Source: Hippopus hippopus
Lineage: Eukaryota; Mollusca; Bivalvia; Cardiida; Cardiidae
DNA: 64,000 nucleotides
Assembly (NCBI GenBank): GCA_946811185.2
Contig: OX328109.1
Coordinates: 40,036,129-40,100,128, forward strand
Reading direction: 5' to 3'
Shown here: in pieces, positions 34,551 through 46,885 of the stretch
Layout of the letters: each line of letters opens with the position of its first letter
How positions within the stretch are numbered: position 1 is the stretch's first letter
Notes under the pieces: model-generated
What the model was told of the DNA's origin: nothing
Seen by the model: the letters and a program-made list of their open reading frames with translations, nothing else
Databases searched by the model: none
Made by a program: the position numbers and the translations under genes

Positions 34551-34809
34551 AAAGGGTAAATTATCTAGAAAATTGGTTACTTGCTTGTTTGAAAGAAACA
34601 ATGTTTGGCATGCGTCAAAAATCATTATTGGGTATCAATTAACTTGTTGTTTGGGTCGTATTGAAATAATTACAGAGTTATTTAAATGTTAGTTGGACAC
34701 ATTTTTGTTTCTTCCAGTAAGAAATGTGTATTGAAGCAGACTGGAATAAATTGTGTGATGTCTTTTGTTCATGTTTGTTGGTTTACTATCCATTAATTTT
34801 CTGTATCTG

Positions 34810-36073
34810 TTAACCAAACAAGAGCATAATAGATAAATTATTTGATTGGTCAAAATTGCAAGCATTTTCAATTGACATATACATGTCACTCAAATGATGA
34901 AATTTTGTCTCTGGAAGTGTAGAAAACATTGTATGAAAAGGAGAAAGTGCTGCTTTCCAACATGTTCTTTTTCCCGCAATGTTTTCAAAAGGCTCCTTCC
35001 TTAGGGTTTTTGAAAACTCAGAATCATTTAGTGAACTATTATTTTTTTACGAGACAACAAAATTTAAGACTAGAGCATTTTTAAAGCATTTCTAGGAGAC
35101 AAATTAATGTTGCGTACGTGTTGGCTTTTGTTACTGGAAGACTGGAGAACATTGTAAGGGAAGTACAAAATGCTGGTTATCAGCATTTTAGTCTTTTCCC
35201 ACAATGACTTCGAAAGCCTTCCACTTCAGGATCGAAAAAATATGTAATTGCTTGGTGTAGGGTTAAATGGCTAGCTTTTGAAAATGTGGATGATTAAAGG
35301 ATAATGTCTAGTGACAAGTTAGGCTTCTTTTCCAAGGATGTTTTTCGATACAACTAGATACTTTTTTTTCTTTGATAGTATTTCTTGCTTATATCAGTTG
35401 CACTAATATTTGATTGGTGTATGAATCCACATTGAAAGCACAGCATAGCTTGTTGTTTCAAATTCTAAAAGGAAATTGCTTACGATAAAACTTAATTTTT
35501 TTTGTCATTATTGGAGACATCAGCAGTTAGGGAGATGTTCTTCTCATAAGCATTTTTTTAATCACCCAAAAGACTGATTCAGACTTTTGACATGTGTCCA
35601 TAAACTTTTCTGGTTAAAGCTGAAAGGCAAAAAGATGTATTGTGAGTATTGGGAAGCAAGTTTGCATTATTTATATAAGGGATAGTAGATTTTTGTTGTG
35701 TATAACATAAAGCAGATGACAATGTTTAAACATTTAAATTCTTATTCTCCAAAGTTCAAAGGAAAAGTAAAGTCTATACATGGCTCAGATAGGTAAGTAT
35801 CAGTACCTTGGTTTGCATTAACCATGAAATTGAGAATCCCATGTTTCAACTCTTTACCACATGACAAAATTTTAGACTTGTCCAGATTCAAAGCATCTGC
35901 AGAGGACAAAAGAAAAATGACTCCAAAATTGAAATTTGTTTTGTGAGGGTAGAAAACATTGTGGGAAAAGGAGAAAATGCTGTTTACCAGCATTTTTTCC
36001 TTTTCCTACAATGCTTTCAAAAGGCTTCCTTCTCAGAATTGTTAAAACTTGGGATTGTGTGGCAAAGGGTTAA
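34810..36073 (-). mobile_element. P1 MITE cluster, three reverse copies
   Basis: Copies are at 34810-35036 and 35045-35265 (both diverged) and 35847-36073 (well preserved, hairpin about 35955-36012). All are in reverse orientation. Confidence 0.8.
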
Positions 36074-36923
36074 AAGGAGCTATTCCCATTATCTTACTGA
36101 ACTTAAAAGATGATTTATCATTGGATTTAGCTAGGCAAAAGCTTGCCAAACAGACAGCCTTCTTGAAGCATCTCCCATATAGGCAACCCAGGGCACAATA
36201 GATGAAACAGAAATACAGTAAATCAATCAAGATAAAAGTTGGAAAGGGGTCTCTTCCTTTTTCAAAAAGCCTATACCTTTCCATCTTGCGATGAGGGTAC
36301 TTCATTGTAATTTGAAATATTGGAATAATAACCCAGTATCCACATGTTACTGACAGACTCATTGGCATAGGACCTGGGTATGCAATGATGTTGTGCTGGG
36401 GAAGGGACAAAAATGGAGGCGGTATAATTTTCAAGCTTTAGAGTTGTAAAGCATGAAAAAAAGGTTATTTCATTGTAGAAAAGACTTGAAAATAGATCAG
36501 ATATTTGATGAGCCAATAACATTGGGTGGTGCTCCATCGAAACCTCCATTTCCCCCCCTCCCAGGATGTGCTGCCCCTGCTGGGTCCTGCCCTGTTGAAT
36601 ACTGTTTCCAACTTATGTAGGAAAGGAGTCAGTGGTTTAAAAGATTTTGATTCAGAACCATCAGGGATAGACAAAAATATGACTTGATACTCTGGAATAA
36701 GTGTTGAAAATGGCATAAAACATCAGTGAAAACAGACAGACATGGTCTGCACCAATAGCCTCGGAGCAAAGAAGATAATTGTGGGATCGATACTGAAATC
36801 TTGGTCAAATTATTCAGATATTGATGAGCAATGATTTTTTTTCCCCTTGATTACATCGGTGGAAGGCCATAAACCTGTCAGAATGAACAAGAATAACCTG
36901 ATGTAGTTTTCAGCTGTTCTCTT

Positions 36924-37136
36924 TTAATCCTTAGGGTGCTAAGCGCGACTCACTGACCTTTTGCGGACAGTGTAGATCAAGATCAGACTGCACGTTCCGT
37001 GCAGTCTGATCTTGGATCTACACTATCCGATAAGAAGATATCTTTCTCCCAAAAATACCTTTGCAATAGCAAAGTATAGGCTTTTACTGTCGGCTTGAAA
37101 GTTTCATGTTGGTTATTTAGCAGGATAAGGGTTGAG
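36924..37136 (+). mobile_element. P2 MITE, full length
   Basis: From TTAA at 36924 it runs through 'ccttagggtgctaag' and the hairpin at 36965-37022 (nearly perfect) to 'tttagcaggataaggg'. It is closely related to the 19199-19414 copy. Confidence 0.8.
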
Positions 37137-37639
37137 GAGCAGACTGGCTACAGGCTTTCAAACAGAAACAAAATTTCAAGTGCATGGTGCACGTAAATAT
37201 GCTTTACCTGTTTACAAAACAGTCCCAAGTTTTCATGAGAAAGAAAGACCTTTGAAATCTTTTCCTTGCTCTTTTGAAAAGGGTTCAGGACCTCTCCAAG
37301 AAAATGTTTGAATTTCAGATGTCTCTAGAAGGGATTCTAATGCATTTTGAGACTGCTTTTGCTTTATGGAACTCAATTAATTTTAGGAATGTTTGCTATT
37401 TTTCAAACCCTTACAGGCCTTACGTGAATAAGTTTTACTACCAATACCATATTGAGCTAAAAAAGTGGTATAGCCATGGTCTGATCACTGCCGAAGGCCT
37501 TGTTTCACAACGGTTTTTGTAATTAACTGTTATTTTATTTGATGTTTACACCCATAAAGCGCAGAATAAACTTAACGGACCTATTCAGTCTAGAAACAGG
37601 GCCCAAATCGTTGCAAATTGATAGTGGCTTCTGTAATGT

Positions 37640-37745
37640 TAAAGCTAGGCAGACATTGTAGATCAAAGATCAGATTGCTTGTTTTGTGCAGTCTGATCTT
37701 GATCTACACTGGCTGCAAAAGCAACTATAGTTGTGAAAGGTGCTT
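37640..37745 (+). mobile_element. P2 hairpin fragment
   Basis: 'ttgtagatcaaagatcagat' is followed by 'gcagtctgatcttgatctac' and 'gcaaaagcaactatag'. Confidence 0.65.
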
Positions 37746-37889
37746 AAAGGCCTAATATCCATATTTTACAAGGATAACTTGAACAATTTCAATTTAGTAA
37801 TTATGTAAATATTGTAAAAAGCTAATCTCATCATAGAAAGCAGGCTTCTGCCACGGGGCAGGGAATGTAGGGTGTTCTTTGGTTAAGGT

Positions 37890-38110
37890 TTAAGTCTTTA
37901 CAAGACAACAAAGTTTCAAACTTGTCCAAATTGAAAGTGCCTGACAGACTAAATGGCGTAAATGATGGGATTTACCTTTGAAATGGTAGAAAACATTGTG
38001 GGAAAAGGAGAAAATGCTGGTTACCAGCATTTTCTTCTTTACCCACAATGTTTTTAAAAGCTTTTTTGCATTAGGATCGTTAAAACAGATGATTGTTTGG
38101 CAAAGGGTTA
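37890..38110 (-). mobile_element. P1 MITE
   Basis: This reverse copy starts at 'ttaagtctttacaagacaac', has a hairpin at 37990-38050, and ends with 'gtttggcaaagggtta'. Confidence 0.85.
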
Positions 38111-38307
38111 GGGTAAGTCTTAAAAACACCTGTATTGTAATTGGTTTGATACACAATGTGGTGTTCTCTAATTATGGAAGAAAATTAGGAAATCAATACT
38201 ATTAGATACATTGGAGACTGGAGTGGACCATTTTCTTCCTTTTTTGTAACTCTGAAAGTGCATGTTATCCCATTAACAGCAGATTCTTTTTTACGTTTGC
38301 TGGGAAA

Positions 38308-38417
38308 ACCAATACTAGGCAGGGGATGTGCAGTGCCCTGCTCAAGGACATTTACACATGATCAGCGCCACCACTTGAGTTCAAACCCAGAGCCTCAAGA
38401 TTACAAAACGTGATTCC
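38308..38417 (-). mobile_element. SINE-like fragment
   Basis: On the minus strand it carries a B-box-like 'gggtttgaactcaag' and an A-box region near 38415. On the plus strand it has 'gtgccctgctcaaggaca', shared with the minus-strand SINE at 9.1 kb ('ttgcccaaggacac'). Confidence 0.5.
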
Positions 38418-38876
38418 TTAACCCTTTATCACACAATGACGACTTTTAACGACCCTGAGGAAGAAGCCCTTGGAAAACATTGTGGGAAAAGGAGAAAATG
38501 CTAGTAACCAGCATTTTCTCCTTTTTCCACAAAGTTTTCTTCCCTATCAAAGAAAAATTGAGTAAATTGAGACACTGTGAATTGTCATCTGCAAATGCTT
38601 TCAATTTGGACAGGTCTAAAATTTTGCCATGTGGCAAAGGGTTAACCGTTTACCACACAATCCCGACTTTTAACGACCCTGAGAAAGAGACCTTTTGAAA
38701 ACATCGTGGGAAAAGGAGAAAATGCTGGTACCAGCATTTTCTCCTTTTTCCACAATGTTTTCTGCCCTTGCCAAAGCAAATTTCCATTATGAGTCACTGT
38801 AATTTTGTCGTCTGCAAATTCTTTCAATTTGGACCAGTCTAAAATTTTGTTGTTTGGTAAAGAGTCAATCACTATG
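38418..38876 (+). mobile_element. Two abutting P1 MITEs sharing TTAA
   Basis: Copies lie at 38418-38645 and 38642-38876, with the TTAA at 38642-38645 common to both. Both have near-perfect hairpins (38477-38532 and 38699-38761). The right end of the second copy is 'gagtcaa', so its TTAA is mutated. Confidence 0.9.
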
Positions 38877-38909
38877 CTCAGAGGTCATAGCTGCTTTGTA
38901 AACCCTCTT

Positions 38910-39185
38910 TTGCCAGAACATGGCTCATATGTTAAGTATAGCCATCTGATTGGCTGTGAAGGTCTGGCTGATTTTGATGTGAATGAGCTATGCTCTGGCA
39001 AAAGGAAGCTTTGCATTATAGCAAGCAAGTCATCATATAGCTATGGAACTGTAACATCCATTCTGTTTAACAATCGACCGGATTCGCAGGTTAGAATAGT
39101 CCTTTGACATGCATAATATGTACAAATAGCCAAAAGTTTCGACCCATGTCAGCCTATGTGGGCTGCATAGGCTGATATAGGTTAA
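38910..39185 (-). mobile_element. S-family MITE, partly duplicated
   Basis: 'cttttgccagaacatggctc' at 38910 is repeated in altered form at 38983-39008 ('gagctatgctctggcaaaag'). The remainder then follows in reverse to a decayed palindrome (gtcagcctatgtgggctgca). Confidence 0.6.
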
Positions 39186-39378
39186 TATTATATTTCATGT
39201 GTCTATTTTTAGAAATGTTATGGGTAAAGAAATGTCGTAATTTAAGCTGGGGGGAATTATTTCCCCGTCACAGTGAATATTTTCCTCCTGCCGAAAATCT
39301 GGAACTACTTTTTTAAGTTTTTTAAGTTTTAAAAGTGGCATTCGTTGACAAAATAATCAGAGGAAATATAATATATAA

Positions 39379-39536
39379 TTTATTTCATCAGCTTGTGGTT
39401 AATATGGGGAAATATTTGCCTCAAAAGGGAAAGGTCCGCGAAAATAACTCGTGCCTTCAGGCACTCGTTATTTTCGCATACCTTTCCCTTTTTCGGCAAA
39501 TATTTCCCCATATTAACCACAAGCTGATGAAATAAA
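39379..39536. repeat. Large near-perfect palindrome
   Basis: The arm 'tttatttcatcagcttgtgg' continues through 'taatatggggaaatatttgc' and is repeated in inverse at 39495-39536. An inner arm 'gggaaaggt..gcgaaaataac' pairs with 'gttattttcgcatacctttccc', and the tip is 'gagtgcctgaaggcac'-like. Total span is about 158 bp. Confidence 0.9.
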
Positions 39537-39734
39537 CTCTATATACTTTCTGCAAACCCCTTTTTCACGGAGTATGATATATATATCTATATATATCTAT
39601 ATAGAACGATAGATTGAAGAAGGGTACTTGAAAGATATATGTGTTGGCACTTCAAAGTTAACTTCAAAATATACTTTACAAGGACTTTACAACTTTTTAT
39701 TGGGTATTTGAGTTTTATTCACCTATCACTGATT

Positions 39735-39918
39735 GTATAGTTTTGATGATCTGTGTGGGAATGAAATCAGTGGCTTGGGAGAAATATTTTGTAAACAACT
39801 GGAAACACAAAGAAACTCTAGGAATGCATAGATAGGAGCACTGGTATTTGGGATATAACTAAAGTAATGTTAAACATTAATCAATCAATCAATCAACCAA
39901 CCAACCAACCAACCAAAA
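39735..39918 (+). mobile_element. SINE tail ending in a tetranucleotide run
   Basis: 'tcagtggcttgggagaaata', 'tagataggagcactgg' and 'ataactaaagtaatgttaaa' are followed by (aatc)n then (aacc)n at 39875-39918, a typical tRNA-SINE 3' end. Confidence 0.7.
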
Positions 39919-40092
39919 GTTGAACCCTTGTTATGAAAAAAACAAAGCAAAACTAATATTGTGTTGGACTCCAAACAACAATATTTACATGTTACAGTAC
40001 ATTTTGCCTACAGATATTCTACGTCTTTCAAAAGCGTTTATCATTCAAACCAAAGGATTGATAATCCATGTGCCGGTGAATCTTCAGATCTC

Positions 40093-41164
40093 CTTAAAGT
40101 CTTTACTAGATTACAATTCGCTAGAGTACTTTATTGTGACAGGACTATTGCGGCACAAATGAATAGATTTTGTCTCTGAGAGAGCAGAAAACATTGTAGA
40201 AAAAGGAGAAAATGCTGGTAACCAGCATTTTCTCCTTTTTCCACAATGTTTTCAAAAGGCTTCTTTCTCAGAGTCGTTAGAACTAGGGGTTGTTTGGTAT
40301 AGGGTTAAATCGTTATCAGGGAATTAGGGGATTATATTGTCCTTAAAATTCTTACCCTGAACTTTTGAAAAACCTCTTGACTCACCAAATATTTAACCCT
40401 TTACCACACAATCCCGACTTTTAATGACCTTATAAAAGAAGTCTTTTGAAAACATAGTGGGAAAAGGAGAAAATGCTGGTAACCAGCATTTTCTCCTTTT
40501 CCCACAATGTTTTCTATTCTTCCCAAAACAAATATCAGTTTTTCAGTCACATTTATGGTGTCCTCTGCAAATGCTTTCAATTTGGACAGGTATAAAATTT
40601 TGTCGTTTGGTAAAGAGTTAATGATTTAGTGATAAATCAACTCTTCACCGAACCACATAGTTTTAGACTTGTTAAAATTGAAAGCATTTGAAACGAACAA
40701 TTCAAATGTGGCTCGAATAAGGGGATTGTCTTTGAAAGGGTAGAAATCATTGTGGTAGAAAGAGAAAATATAGGTACTCAACATTCTTTCTCTTTCCTAC
40801 AGTGTTTTCATAAGGTTTCTTCCCAAAGGTGGCTAAAACAGGATTGTGTATTAAAGAATTGAATGGCTTAGATTTAAACGTGAAGTGGCCATTTTCATTA
40901 AAAAAGATCCTTGAAATTGCATTTTCATGGCTTTTTTAACCCTTTACCATACAATCCCTGGTTTTTACGACCCAGAGGAAGAAGCCTTCTGAAAACATTG
41001 TTGGAAAAGGAGAAAATGCTGGTGACCAGCATTTTCTCCTTTACCCACAATGTTTTCTAGTCTTCTAAAGTCAAGTTTCAATTTTTGAGTCACATTAATT
41101 TTGTCGTCTGCAAATGCTTTCGATTTGGACAAGTCTTAAATTTTGTCGTTTGGTAAAGAGTTAA
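40093..41164. mobile_element. P1 MITE cluster, four copies
   Basis: Copies are at 40093-40308 (-), 40393-40621 (+), 40637-40862 (-, decayed hairpin) and 40936-41164 (+). The second has one of the cleanest hairpins in the window (40450-40510). TTAA is present at both ends of the second and fourth copies. Confidence 0.9.
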
Positions 41165-41324
41165 CAGAATTTCTCACATTTAATCATGCAAATTGAAGAT
41201 GAGACTGCATAATTCTATGCAGTCAAGAGCCATAATCACCAATCTTCTTCAAAAGCATTCTTATTGCTAAATTTAGAAAGTAATATAATTTCTGATTGGC
41301 TAAACAATTTTGTCTTTGCAGATA

Positions 41325-41945
41325 CTTTATGGTCAGTTCAGATGCATTATTGTTCTTTCAGATACATTATGGTCCTTTCAGATGTGTCATGGCACTTTCA
41401 GATTCATCATGGTTCTCTCAAATGGGTTTTGGTGCTTTCAAATGCATTATGATACTTTCAGATGTAGTATGGTCCTTTCAGATACATTATGGTCCTTTCA
41501 GATTCATCATGGTCCTTTCAGATGCATTATGGTCATTTCAGATGCATTATGGTCCTTCCAGATCCATTATGGTCCTTTCCAGATACATTATGGTCTTTTC
41601 AGATGCATTATGGTCCTTTCAGATGTGTCATAGCACTTTCAGATTCATCATGGTTCTCTCAAATGGGTTTTGGTGCTTTCAAATGCATTATGATACTTTC
41701 AGATGCATTATGATCCTTTCAGATACATTATGGTCCTTATAGATTCATCATGGTCCTTTCAGATTCATCATGGCTCTTTTAAATGCATTTTCGTCCTTTC
41801 AGATGCATTATGGTCATTTCAGATACATTATGGTCCTTTCCAGATGCATTATGGTCTTTTCAGATGCATTATGGTCCTTTCCAGATGAACTATGGTCTTT
41901 TCAGATTCATCATGGTCCTTTCAGATTCATCATGGCTCTATCATT
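41325..41945. repeat. 21-bp tandem repeat array
   Basis: About 29 units of 'cattatggtcctttcagatg' follow one another with point changes and occasional one-base insertions. The unit length is a multiple of three and lacks stops on the plus strand, so it produces several overlapping Trp/Phe/Met-rich frames (longest 41296-41742). A higher-order repeat is visible: the block containing 'ctcaaatgggttttggtgct' occurs at 41418 and again at 41660. There is no evidence of translation. Confidence 0.9.
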
Positions 41946-41949
41946 TGTA

Positions 41950-42036
41950 AAAGAAACGCCAGGAAAGCATGGATAAGTGCACTGGCCACTGTGATAAAAC
42001 TGAAATAGTGTTGAAAATGGCATTAAGCACCAATCA
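41950..42036 (+). mobile_element. SINE tail fragment
   Basis: 'gccaggaaagcatggataag', 'tgcactggccactgtgataa' and 'tgaaatagtgttgaaaatgg' match the common SINE tail, directly abutting the 21-bp array. Confidence 0.65.
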
Positions 42037-42040
42037 GTCA

Positions 42041-43274
42041 ATCATTTTCTACCCTTCCAAAGGTGATTCCCATCATTTAAGTCATATTTAATCTGTCCTC
42101 TGCAAATGCCTTTCAATTTGAAGAAGATAAAGATTTTGTATACTGATGAAGGAGTCAAAATGAAAGTTAGGACAGTATGATCATGAGGGATATCTGGTAC
42201 AGATAAGAAGATTATGGGTAAATTTCAACCCTTCACCATCATAAAAAAATCGTGGGAAGAGGACAAAATGCTGGTAACCAGCATATTCTCCTTTTCCCAC
42301 AATTTTTTCCAACTGTTTCAAAGACATAACCTATCAAAATATCACTTAAGCAACTTTTGATTTTTCGGCTTAAGTGCTTTCAAAATGGACAAGTCTGATT
42401 TTTTTTGTGCTGTAAAGAATTCAGCCTTTTATTTTGCCCAGTTCCCCATAGGTAGTGTCTTCTGACCTACCAAAGGTGGAAAAAAATAGAGATTGAGAGA
42501 AGAAGGAAGAATTTAAAAAAAGAAGCTGAGGCCAGTGGAATTTTGGGTTGTCTCTGTATCAATGTTTTGAAAGCAACAACTGCTTATCAATCAACATAAT
42601 TCTTTAGTATCAACTCTCTTCCAGATCTCAAAATTTTAGACTTTTTGGCCAGACTAAAAGCATTTGGTAGACAACTATATTTAATTATATGTTTCTCAAC
42701 AGATTGAAATTATCTTATAAAGGGTTAGGAATATTGTGGAAAAAAGGAGAAAATGCTGGTAGCCAGTTTCTTCCCTTTTCCCAGATAGTTTTAAAACCCT
42801 TCATCCTTAGACTCATTCACTCTTTACCACGAATCCCTACTTTTAATGACCCTTAAGATGAAGGCTTTTAAAAAAAATTGTAGGAAAAGGAGAAAATGCT
42901 GGTTACCAGCATTTTGTCCTTTTCCCACAATGTTTTCTAACCTTTCAGCTATAAATTTCAGTTTTTGAGTCAATTTCATTTTGTCGTCTGCAAGTGCTTT
43001 CAATTTGGACATGCCTAAAATTTTGTCGTTTGGTAAAGAGTTTACCCATTGGATTGTTTGGTTAACTCTTTATCACACAATCCCGACTTTTAACAACCCT
43101 GAGGAAACAGCCTTTTGAAAACTTTTCCAACCCAGCATTTTCTCCTTTTCCCAAAATGTTTTCCGACCTTCCCAAAACAAATTTCAATTTTTCAGTGACA
43201 TAATTTTATTTTGTCGTCTGCAAATGCTTTCAATTTGGACTAGTCTAAAATTCTGTGGTTTGGTAAAGAGTTAA
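42041..43274. mobile_element. P1 MITE cluster, five copies
   Basis: Copies are at 42041-42150 (+, right half), 42223-42421 (+, diverged), 42608-42808 (-), 42818-43044 (+, good hairpin) and 43062-43274 (+, left hairpin arm deleted, so the right arm stands alone). Confidence 0.8.
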
Positions 43275-43888
43275 GGGTCCAAAGAAAAGGCCTAATAACC
43301 AATGATTCAACATGGGGACAAGGCATTTAGTAAGAAATAATCATAAAATGTACTGGTATCTTTATGACCAATTTTGATGTGATCATGGGATACAAAATTA
43401 TCGATTAAACACAGTGTTTGTTCGGTGACTTTTGAATCAACTCAAATGAAGTGTTGATTTTTAGCTTGACTTTTTTCGAAGAAAATGTAGGTCTACAAAT
43501 TGTCATAGCCCTGTCATTGTCTTTGCTTGAGATGTGCAAAAACTTTGATATTTTGTAATATCTCTGTTATTATTGAAGATACTAGTATTTACTTCAAACT
43601 GGGACATCTTGTTAACTATCAAAAGGGAAACCTATACAACAAGGCAGGTAACCATCAAAATATTTTTGATGCAGTTATGTCCCTTTTTTGACTTAAAATT
43701 TTCCAAGAATATCAAGCAACTGCAGCCAAGCGTTGGCACCCATATGCTATGCTTGTTATTTCTTTTCAAAAGTGTTCGAAAGTCTGGTTCTAAGAAAGAT
43801 TTTTTTTCTATAATATGTACAACCATGTATTCCGATGTGACTCCTTTGAATGAGTAAAACATTCTTTTTTTTCTAACTTTAGAGTGTC

Positions 43889-44115
43889 TTAACTCGTCAC
43901 AAGATGACGGAGTTTTAGACCATACAGAATTGAAAGCATTTGCAGACAACAAACTAAACATGACTGAAAAATTGAAATTTGTTTCGGGAAGGGAAGAAAA
44001 CATTGTGGAAAAAGGAGAAAATGCTGGTTAACAGCATTTTCTCCTTTTCTCACAATGTTTTCAAAAGGCTTCTTTCTTAGGGTCGTTAAAAGTCGGGATT
44101 GTTTGGAAAGAGTTA
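43889..44115 (-). mobile_element. P1 MITE, full length
   Basis: TTAA lies at 43889-43892 and at 44112-44115. The hairpin is at about 43998-44060. Confidence 0.9.
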
Positions 44116-44262
44116 ATCTTTTTATGGTTTGTTACTTTAACTCTCCATTGAGTTCCTGAAATGAAATACATTTTCGATTCCTTCTTGAGTTAAAAGGGAC
44201 GATTTTCTTCAGTTGTATTTTCTCTTCTGCATTTTCCCCAATATCAAATATATATATCAGTC

Positions 44263-44512
44263 ATGCTCTGTGAAAAGGGCGTTTCATACTTCCGCAAAAA
44301 GTATCGACCCAGGTCAGACTGCGCAGGCTGACCTTGGTTGAAACTTTTTGCTATTAGTCAATTTTCTGCATGTCAAAGGACCAGTCTACTTTATGAATTG
44401 GTTGTTAGACGTAATGGAATTCATGGACTAAGATTGTGATGGCTTGCTTAATATAATGGCTCACGGAAATGCAGTAAATCCCCTTCTCCCAGAGTACCGA
44501 TCATTTATGCAA
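44263..44512 (+). mobile_element. S-family MITE
   Basis: It runs from 'catgctctgtgaaaagggcg' to 'cttctcccagagtaccgatc'. The palindrome is shortened to 'caggtcagactgcgcaggct'. Confidence 0.75.
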
Positions 44513-44664
44513 GCCATACAAATGAGAAATATGTCTGAGAAAGGAGTCACTCATAATGACGAGGAAAAACAATATGGAAAAAGGAGCAATTCTGGTTTAC
44601 AGAAATAATTTTTTTGCCCAAGATGTTTTGTAAAGCTGTTTCCACTAGGGGGGAGGTGGGACCA

Positions 44665-44950
44665 GCCCATTGGCTCAGTTGGTAATGTACAATACTTGAA
44701 AGCCAGGAGTTGCTGGTTTGATACAAAGCTTGGCCAAATTCTCTCTGAGGATTTACAATGTTAATTTCAATAGGATACAATTCTATCTCACCAATGGATA
44801 GTGTTTCAATGATACTGATCTGGGAAAGCTGTCAGTAGCTTTGAAAGAATGTTGTGCTGGAGAACTGGTAAAAGAAACATCAGGAAAGCTAGGATAGGTG
44901 CATTTGCTGCTGCCATATAAATGAAATAATGTTGAAAACTGGGTTAACTC
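44665..44950 (+). mobile_element. tRNA-derived SINE
   Basis: The head has 'ggctcagttggtaatgtac' (A-box-like) and 'gctggtttgatacaaagc' (decayed B-box). The body and the common tail 'tgaaataatgttgaaaactg' follow. Confidence 0.75.
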
Positions 44951-45486
44951 CATACTGTCAAATCAGCAGCGGGTAACAATAAGCCATATTTGTATGGTTA
45001 ATATAGATTATTTAAAGTATTGGTTGAAAAACAATTATGTTGAATTATAGAAGAGCATTCCAGACAGTTGCAAATTGACTTGGAGTAGATAATTGGAAAA
45101 CTTTTCCAGAAAACAAAAATTCTGAAGTTGAAAATCGACTTTTACCTACCAGAATACAAGCTAAATAGGGTGTGATTGAAATATAAACACACTGTTTTTC
45201 ATATATTAGGTTCATTTTGTATACAAGACATGGATTTAGTGATATATTGACTCATTAAACAAAAAAGTCTGTTTAACGATCTATGAGAGTTGAAGTGATT
45301 TGAAAGTTTAAGTGTTTAGAAGATTGCATTGTGTACATTCACCCCTAAGTGCCTAGTATGACAAGATCAAGATTAGACTCCATAGACATGTGCAATCTGA
45401 TCTTTTATCTGTATTCTCTAGTGGTTTGTGAGGTGGTCTAAACAGACAAGCCTGGAAATTTCAGATTTTTTGTTTTATTTAATGGC

Positions 45487-46107
45487 CTAACCCTTTACCA
45501 AAAAGTCACAAGGTTTGAAGGACCCTGACGGATAAGACTTGAAAAAATTGTGGAAAAAGAGTAAATGCTGATAACAGCATTTTCTCTTTTTCCCACATTA
45601 TTTTCTACCCTTTTTAAGATAAATCCTATCATCAAATTTATTTGGTGACAAAATTTCGGACTTGTCCGAATTGAGAGCATTTGCAGATGAAAAAAATAAA
45701 AGTGACTCATAAATTGAAGTTCAGTGTTCTTTGAAGGATAGTAAACATTGCGGGAAAAATAGAAAATGCTGGTTACCAGCATTTTCTCCTTTTCCACAAA
45801 GTTTTCAAGTCTTCTTCTTTAAAGTTTTTAAATCTCAGAACTGATTGATGAAGGGTCAGTATCTACAGGGTTAACCCTTTACCACACAATCCCAAGTTTT
45901 AACTACTCTGAGGAATACAGCTTTTAAAAACACTGTGGGAAAAGTAGAAAATGCTGGTTACCAGCATTTTCTCTTTTTCCCACAATGTTTTCTATTCTAC
46001 ATAAGGCAAGCTTAATTATTTGTGCCACTTTTGATTTGTCAGCTACAAAAATTAATGCTTTAAATTTGAACAAGTTGTTTGATATAGACTTAATTGGTAA
46101 ACAGATA
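45487..46107. mobile_element. P1 MITE cluster
   Basis: A plus copy at 45487-45640 lacks its right end and runs into a minus copy at about 45640-45860. A second plus copy is at 45871-46107. The junction at 45640 makes a head-to-head hybrid with one right end shared. Confidence 0.75.
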
Positions 46108-46628
46108 AGACTAAAGATTAGCTGGCATTCAATATAAAGCATTTAGTTGTTTCTTTTTCAGTTTGAAAGAAGGGACAGTGAAAGTTCAGCTCCAAATGGT
46201 CAAGTTGAACATTTTACTGTGGTAATATTAAATTGTGAAATTGTGTTTTTATAGACCAGGGGAAAATAGCATTGTTTGTGGAACTTAAACAAAGGATTTA
46301 AACTTTGAAATTTTTATATATAAATATTCATGTGGACATTTTTCTGTAAATAACAACTAGACAGAAATCTGCCATTGCTAAGCTGTGTGAATAAATTATA
46401 AATTGATTAAAATGATAGAATAGCATTATCTAGAGCTTTATCTGTAAATTTTCCTCTATATCCAGCGGGTGAATGGAAAGCATTGTGGCAAAGAGAAAAT
46501 TTCACAAATTGAGAAATTTTTCTGTGTACTGGAAATGTTTATGTAGTTTATTAAGCAGATTATTACTTCAGATCTGTGTGAAATATGTTACCCAGTGTAT
46601 ATTTGGTGCTTTTTTAATCAAATCCTTT

Positions 46629-46885
46629 GAACCATGCACTGTGAAAAGGGAGCTTAGTGCATCTGCAAAAAGTATCAATTCATGCCAGCTTGTGTAGTCT
46701 GCATGGGTCAATGCTTTTTGCGATTTGTAAATATTCTGCATGTCAAAGGACAATTCTACCTCCAGAATCAGTTGACTGTTAGACAAAATGGATTTTATGG
46801 ATCCATATTTATGTGATGACTTGCTTGGTATCATGCATTACAGAGACGCATTAAATCCCCGTTTTGCCAGAGCATGGCTCTATTA
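46629..46885 (+). mobile_element. S-family MITE
   Basis: It runs from 'accatgcactgtgaaaaggg' to 'gttttgccagagcatggctc'. The palindrome has decayed to 'catgccagcttgtgtagtct'. Confidence 0.75.

Noticed and set aside
37274..37522. 82-codon plus-strand frame as a further first exon
   Set aside because: It ends at a stop with no consensus donor in the needed phase, and the start is not preceded by the stop-then-ATG pattern in unique DNA seen for A-D.
41296..41742. Trp/Phe/His-rich plus-strand protein
   Set aside because: It is read from a 21-bp tandem repeat with no start context, splice sites or second line of support.
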